Below, piece after piece: positions 15,386-17,431 of a DNA stretch of 17,431 bases. A model generated the notes under the pieces. The model had not been told where the DNA came from. It made no database searches and saw only the letters and a list, made by a program, of their open reading frames with translations. The translations under genes and the position numbers were made by a program. The stretch comes from JAAYJR01 sp964611525 (GTDB lineage: Bacteria > Bacteroidota > Bacteroidia > Bacteroidales > Prolixibacteraceae), in the NCBI GenBank assembly GCA_964611525.1, contig CAZTAL010000084.1:1-17431 (forward strand), written 5' to 3'. Position 1 is the first letter of the stretch; every line of letters begins with the position of its first letter.

Positions 15386-15780
15386 TTAAACCCTATTCAA
15401 CAGATTCCTTTTTATCTGATAATGCAACAAATACGTACACTTTGTTTTTTCGTTCAAAAAAGAACGTCGGGTTAACTCCTCAACCATAAGTTGTCTTCGC
15501 AAATAAGGATTTAGAATTTTGTCTCTTCTCTTCTCATTAATTTCAAATCTTCTTGCCAGTTCCTGAAAATCGTTCAAGCCGGGATGATTGCTTTTTTTTT
15601 ATTTTTAGACTTTTCGGAGTCCCTCAATCTCAATGTATAAAAATGAATACTTTAAATAGCAAAACTATAATTATTAAAAATAATGCAAATGAAAAACACA
15701 TTCTTAAGTTTTCTGACCCTTAAGGTAAAATATTATTAAAGCTAAAATAAAATGATTTACGACTATTGCACATGGACAAT

Positions 15781-15825
15781 TTTATAATAAACATTTTATC
15801 ACAATAAACATCAGTTTATAATAAA
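15781..15825 (+). repeat. Paired TTTATAATAAA repeats upstream of the beta-barrel gene
   Basis: TTTATAATAAA occurs at 15781-15791 and 15815-15825, 34 bases apart, with AATAAACA between them. They sit 36 bases or more ahead of the start codon at 15861, where a regulator or promoter could act. In such AT-rich DNA chance is a real alternative. Confidence 0.3.
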
Positions 15826-15860
15826 ATAAGAATTTAAGCGTAGGATTCAATTATAAAATA

Positions 15861-16550
15861 ATGAAGAAAGTCAATATAACAATAATAATGATTCTTTTAG
15901 GATTTGTTTCATTTTCTCAGATAAGCATAGAAGCGAATTACGGATACGGAATATACTCTCTAAAGGATTTGAGAGATATGAATTCGGAGATATTAAAAAA
16001 TTTACCAGTTGAAGGAAAGATTACCGATGATTTTCCGGCACAGCCATATTATAGCGCAGGGGTATATTATCAGACATCAGATAATGTTTCACTTGGAATA
16101 ACAGGTAAGTTCTATACTACCGGTTCCAGGATAAGCTACAAGGATTATTCGGGTGAATTGGAAATAGATAATATACTGTCCTCATATTCTCCGGGCATTG
16201 CTGCAAGATTTAAGCTTATAGATAAAAAATTAAGTCTTTTTGAAGAAACACGTATTTCATATGGCTTCACAAAGCTCAAAATGAAAGAAAAAATAATCGG
16301 TTCAACAGATGAAAATATTTTTAAATCATTCGGCGTTCAGGTGGAGCCACGGTTTAAGTTGTCCTACCGGATCAATGGTCTTGAATTTGGCTTAAATGGA
16401 GGATATTTAATCGATTTCGGAGGGAAAAACAGGTTGGTAGGTAACAAAGATGCCGTTCTGCAATATACAGTATCAAATGAAGAAATTAAAACTAATTGGA
16501 GTGGAATGAGAATCGGTGCATCAGTCGGGTATTACTTTCAGTTCCTTTAA
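15861..16550 (+). CDS. Small outer-membrane beta-barrel protein (OmpA/porin-like fold)
   Basis: The product has 229 residues. A signal peptide (MKKVNITIIMILLGFVSFSQ) is cut near residue 20. The mature part consists of alternating hydrophobic strands with aromatic ends (YYSAGVYYQTSDNVSLGITG, FEETRISYGFTKL, GLEFGLNGGYLIDF) and ends in GASVGYYFQFL, close to the terminal aromatic signal used for outer-membrane insertion. The length fits an eight-stranded barrel of the OMP_b-brl type common in Bacteroidota. The function is unknown; it may be structural or a small-molecule channel. It stands alone, with 150-base or longer gaps on either side except for the minus-strand gene downstream. Confidence 0.7.
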   Translation: MKKVNITIIMILLGFVSFSQISIEANYGYGIYSLKDLRDMNSEILKNLPVEGKITDDFPAQPYYSAGVYYQTSDNVSLGITGKFYTTGSRISYKDYSGELEIDNILSSYSPGIAARFKLIDKKLSLFEETRISYGFTKLKMKEKIIGSTDENIFKSFGVQVEPRFKLSYRINGLEFGLNGGYLIDFGGKNRLVGNKDAVLQYTVSNEEIKTNWSGMRIGASVGYYFQFL

Positions 16551-16688
16551 ACAAAATTGAAAGAAAATTTCAGGTAGCATAAATTCATTTGGTAAATTAC
16601 CACTTCAATGTAGTTTAGCAGTGAATTTGGAAGCTCAAAATTATCATTAAAATCCATAGATGATTCATCGAATGATAAATTTACATTA

Positions 16689-16979
16689 CTATGAATAACT
16701 AAATTGTTCACTATAAATTATCCATTCCGGATTAGATACTCTATTAAGGGAGTTCTCGGTTGATATTAAAAGTGTTGATGGGAAAAATCTTTTATTAAAT
16801 TCAAGATATAAATCTTTTTCCAGTTCTTGGTATAAATCATTATTTTCAAATTTCTCCAATGGAACAACCTCTATAATATGAGTATCTGAATATTGCCAAT
16901 ACTCATATGATACCTTAATTGTTTTTATTTGGTCTACAATATCTTCAAATCTATATTTTAAAAAATCTTTTGCATCCAT
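16689..16979 (-). CDS. Small conserved-looking hypothetical protein
   Basis: The product has 96 residues and is acidic, with a mixed alpha/beta pattern. Features include HIIEVVPLEKFENNDLYQEL, an acidic middle, FNKRFFPSTLLISTENSL and a C-terminal SNPEWIIY. The arrangement 'DTHIIEVVPLExF... F..KFP...LLFISEDSL...pxF' resembles short uncharacterised proteins found singly in Bacteroidota genomes. I do not know its function. No signal peptide or membrane segment is visible, so it is probably cytoplasmic. It is divergent from the sulfatase gene and convergent with the beta-barrel gene. Confidence 0.6.
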   Translation of the reverse strand: MDAKDFLKYRFEDIVDQIKTIKVSYEYWQYSDTHIIEVVPLEKFENNDLYQELEKDLYLEFNKRFFPSTLLISTENSLNRVSNPEWIIYSEQFSYS

Positions 16980-17073
16980 GAGTTCAGTATAAAAACTAAA
17001 ATTATTATTGATTAATACTTCATGTTATTTTATAAATGTCTAAAAATCAGTTTAATAAATTTTTTAAATTTGC

Positions 17074-17101
17074 CTAAAAAGGGTGCAAAGCGCCTTTTTA
17101 G
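17074..17101. terminator. Terminator-like hairpin in the divergent intergenic region
   Basis: CTAAAAAGG (17074-17082) pairs perfectly with CCTTTTTAG (17093-17101), and GC/GC around AAA extends it inward. The A-run and T-run flanks give the form of a two-way intrinsic terminator. It lies between two divergent genes, where a terminator has no evident transcript to end, so an attenuator or an operator is also possible. Confidence 0.45.
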
Positions 17102-17115
17102 ACCAGACTCATATA

Positions 17116-17123
17116 TAGCTTTG
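17116..17123 (+). promoter_or_regulatory. Possible -7 box for the sulfatase gene
   Basis: TAGCTTTG matches the Bacteroidota TAnnTTTG consensus exactly, about 87 bases ahead of the ATG at 17210. No good TTTG box is found 19-21 bases upstream; the hairpin occupies that place. Confidence 0.25.
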
Positions 17124-17209
17124 ATATTTGTCTGGTTATATTAGATGACAAATTACAAAAATTTTATGCATAGTTTAATATATTGGTTGTCAATTAAATA
17201 AATAATAAT

Positions 17210-17431
17210 ATGAATTCACGTTACCCAAATAATAATAATTCCTCATCATGTTTGAATCGTAAAGAGTTCATCCATCAAATTCTGGCCGGTCTGGGAGGAA
17301 TGGCTTTTTATAGTTGTATGGGAAAAGACCGGAAGTCCCTGCCCAATATAGTAATGATCATTTCTGATGATCAGGGTTGGGGTGATTATGGTTTTATGGG
17401 AAATAAAATCATACAAACGCCTAACCTTGAC
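17210..17431 (+). CDS. Secreted sulfatase, N-terminal part (truncated by window end)
   Basis: The first 74 codons of a sulfatase are present, and the frame is open to the last base. After an Asn/Ser-rich start, NRKEFIHQILAGLGGMAFYS followed by Cys forms an export signal, possibly of lipoprotein type. Then PNIVMIISDDQGWGDYGFMG gives the start of the sulfatase fold, with the Asp-Asp pair that binds calcium, and QTPNLD follows. Family S1 sulfatases carry a formylglycine-forming Cys/Ser in a CxPSR motif about 25-40 residues later, which lies outside the window. Such enzymes remove sulfate from host or algal glycans. The choice of ATG 17210 gives a full signal region. Family assignment is firm; substrate is not readable. 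Confidence 0.88.
   Translation, partial: MNSRYPNNNNSSSCLNRKEFIHQILAGLGGMAFYSCMGKDRKSLPNIVMIISDDQGWGDYGFMGNKIIQTPNLD

Noticed and set aside
15386..15577. Minus-strand 63-codon frame
   Set aside because: It has only a TTG start next to a run of A/T, no recognisable family and no promoter; it may be a remnant but cannot be supported as a gene.

Overview
The window comes from a member of the Bacteroidota, probably a polysaccharide-degrading Bacteroidales/Marinilabiliales-type organism. The reasons are AT-rich DNA, genes without clear Shine-Dalgarno sites, promoter boxes of the TTTG/TAnnTTTG type, a Bacteroidota-style Cas6 and OmpA-like small beta-barrel protein, and flanking secreted hydrolase and sulfatase genes. 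This placement is inferred from gene content; no marker gene is present.

Layout. Positions 1-2426 hold the end of a probable secreted carbohydrate-active protein and a 687-residue two-domain alpha/beta hydrolase. A decayed stretch follows, with a Fic-like C-terminal remnant. From 3000 to 13120 there is a complete type I-B CRISPR-Cas locus, all on the plus strand: a WYL-domain regulator, cas8b, cas7, cas5, cas3, cas6, cas1, cas2, cas4, an AT-rich leader, and a short array of four identical 37-base repeats with three spacers. The genes from cas8b to cas4 are spaced by 14 bases or less or overlap, so they are probably one transcript. Cas8b, Cas7 and Cas5 would form Cascade, Cas6 would cut the precursor crRNA, Cas3 would degrade target DNA, and Cas1/2/4 would acquire spacers.

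The main anomaly is in cas3. One in-frame TGA (8793-8795) lies between helicase motifs I and II, where relatives have a tryptophan codon. Everything else in cas3 looks intact, so adaptation and crRNA production may work while interference is disabled or depends on read-through.

From 13121 to about 15850 is a graveyard on the distal side of the array. It holds a broken AbiEii-like nucleotidyltransferase gene, abutting remnants of an ISAs1-family and an IS630-family transposase, an intact MNT-HEPN toxin-antitoxin pair, and a degenerate copy of the CRISPR repeat 1.9 kb from the last good one. The array may once have extended to that point. The window ends with a beta-barrel outer-membrane protein, a small unknown protein and the start of a secreted sulfatase. 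I found no wholly new system; the points worth following are the cas3 nonsense codon, the stranded repeat, and the eroded defence cluster.
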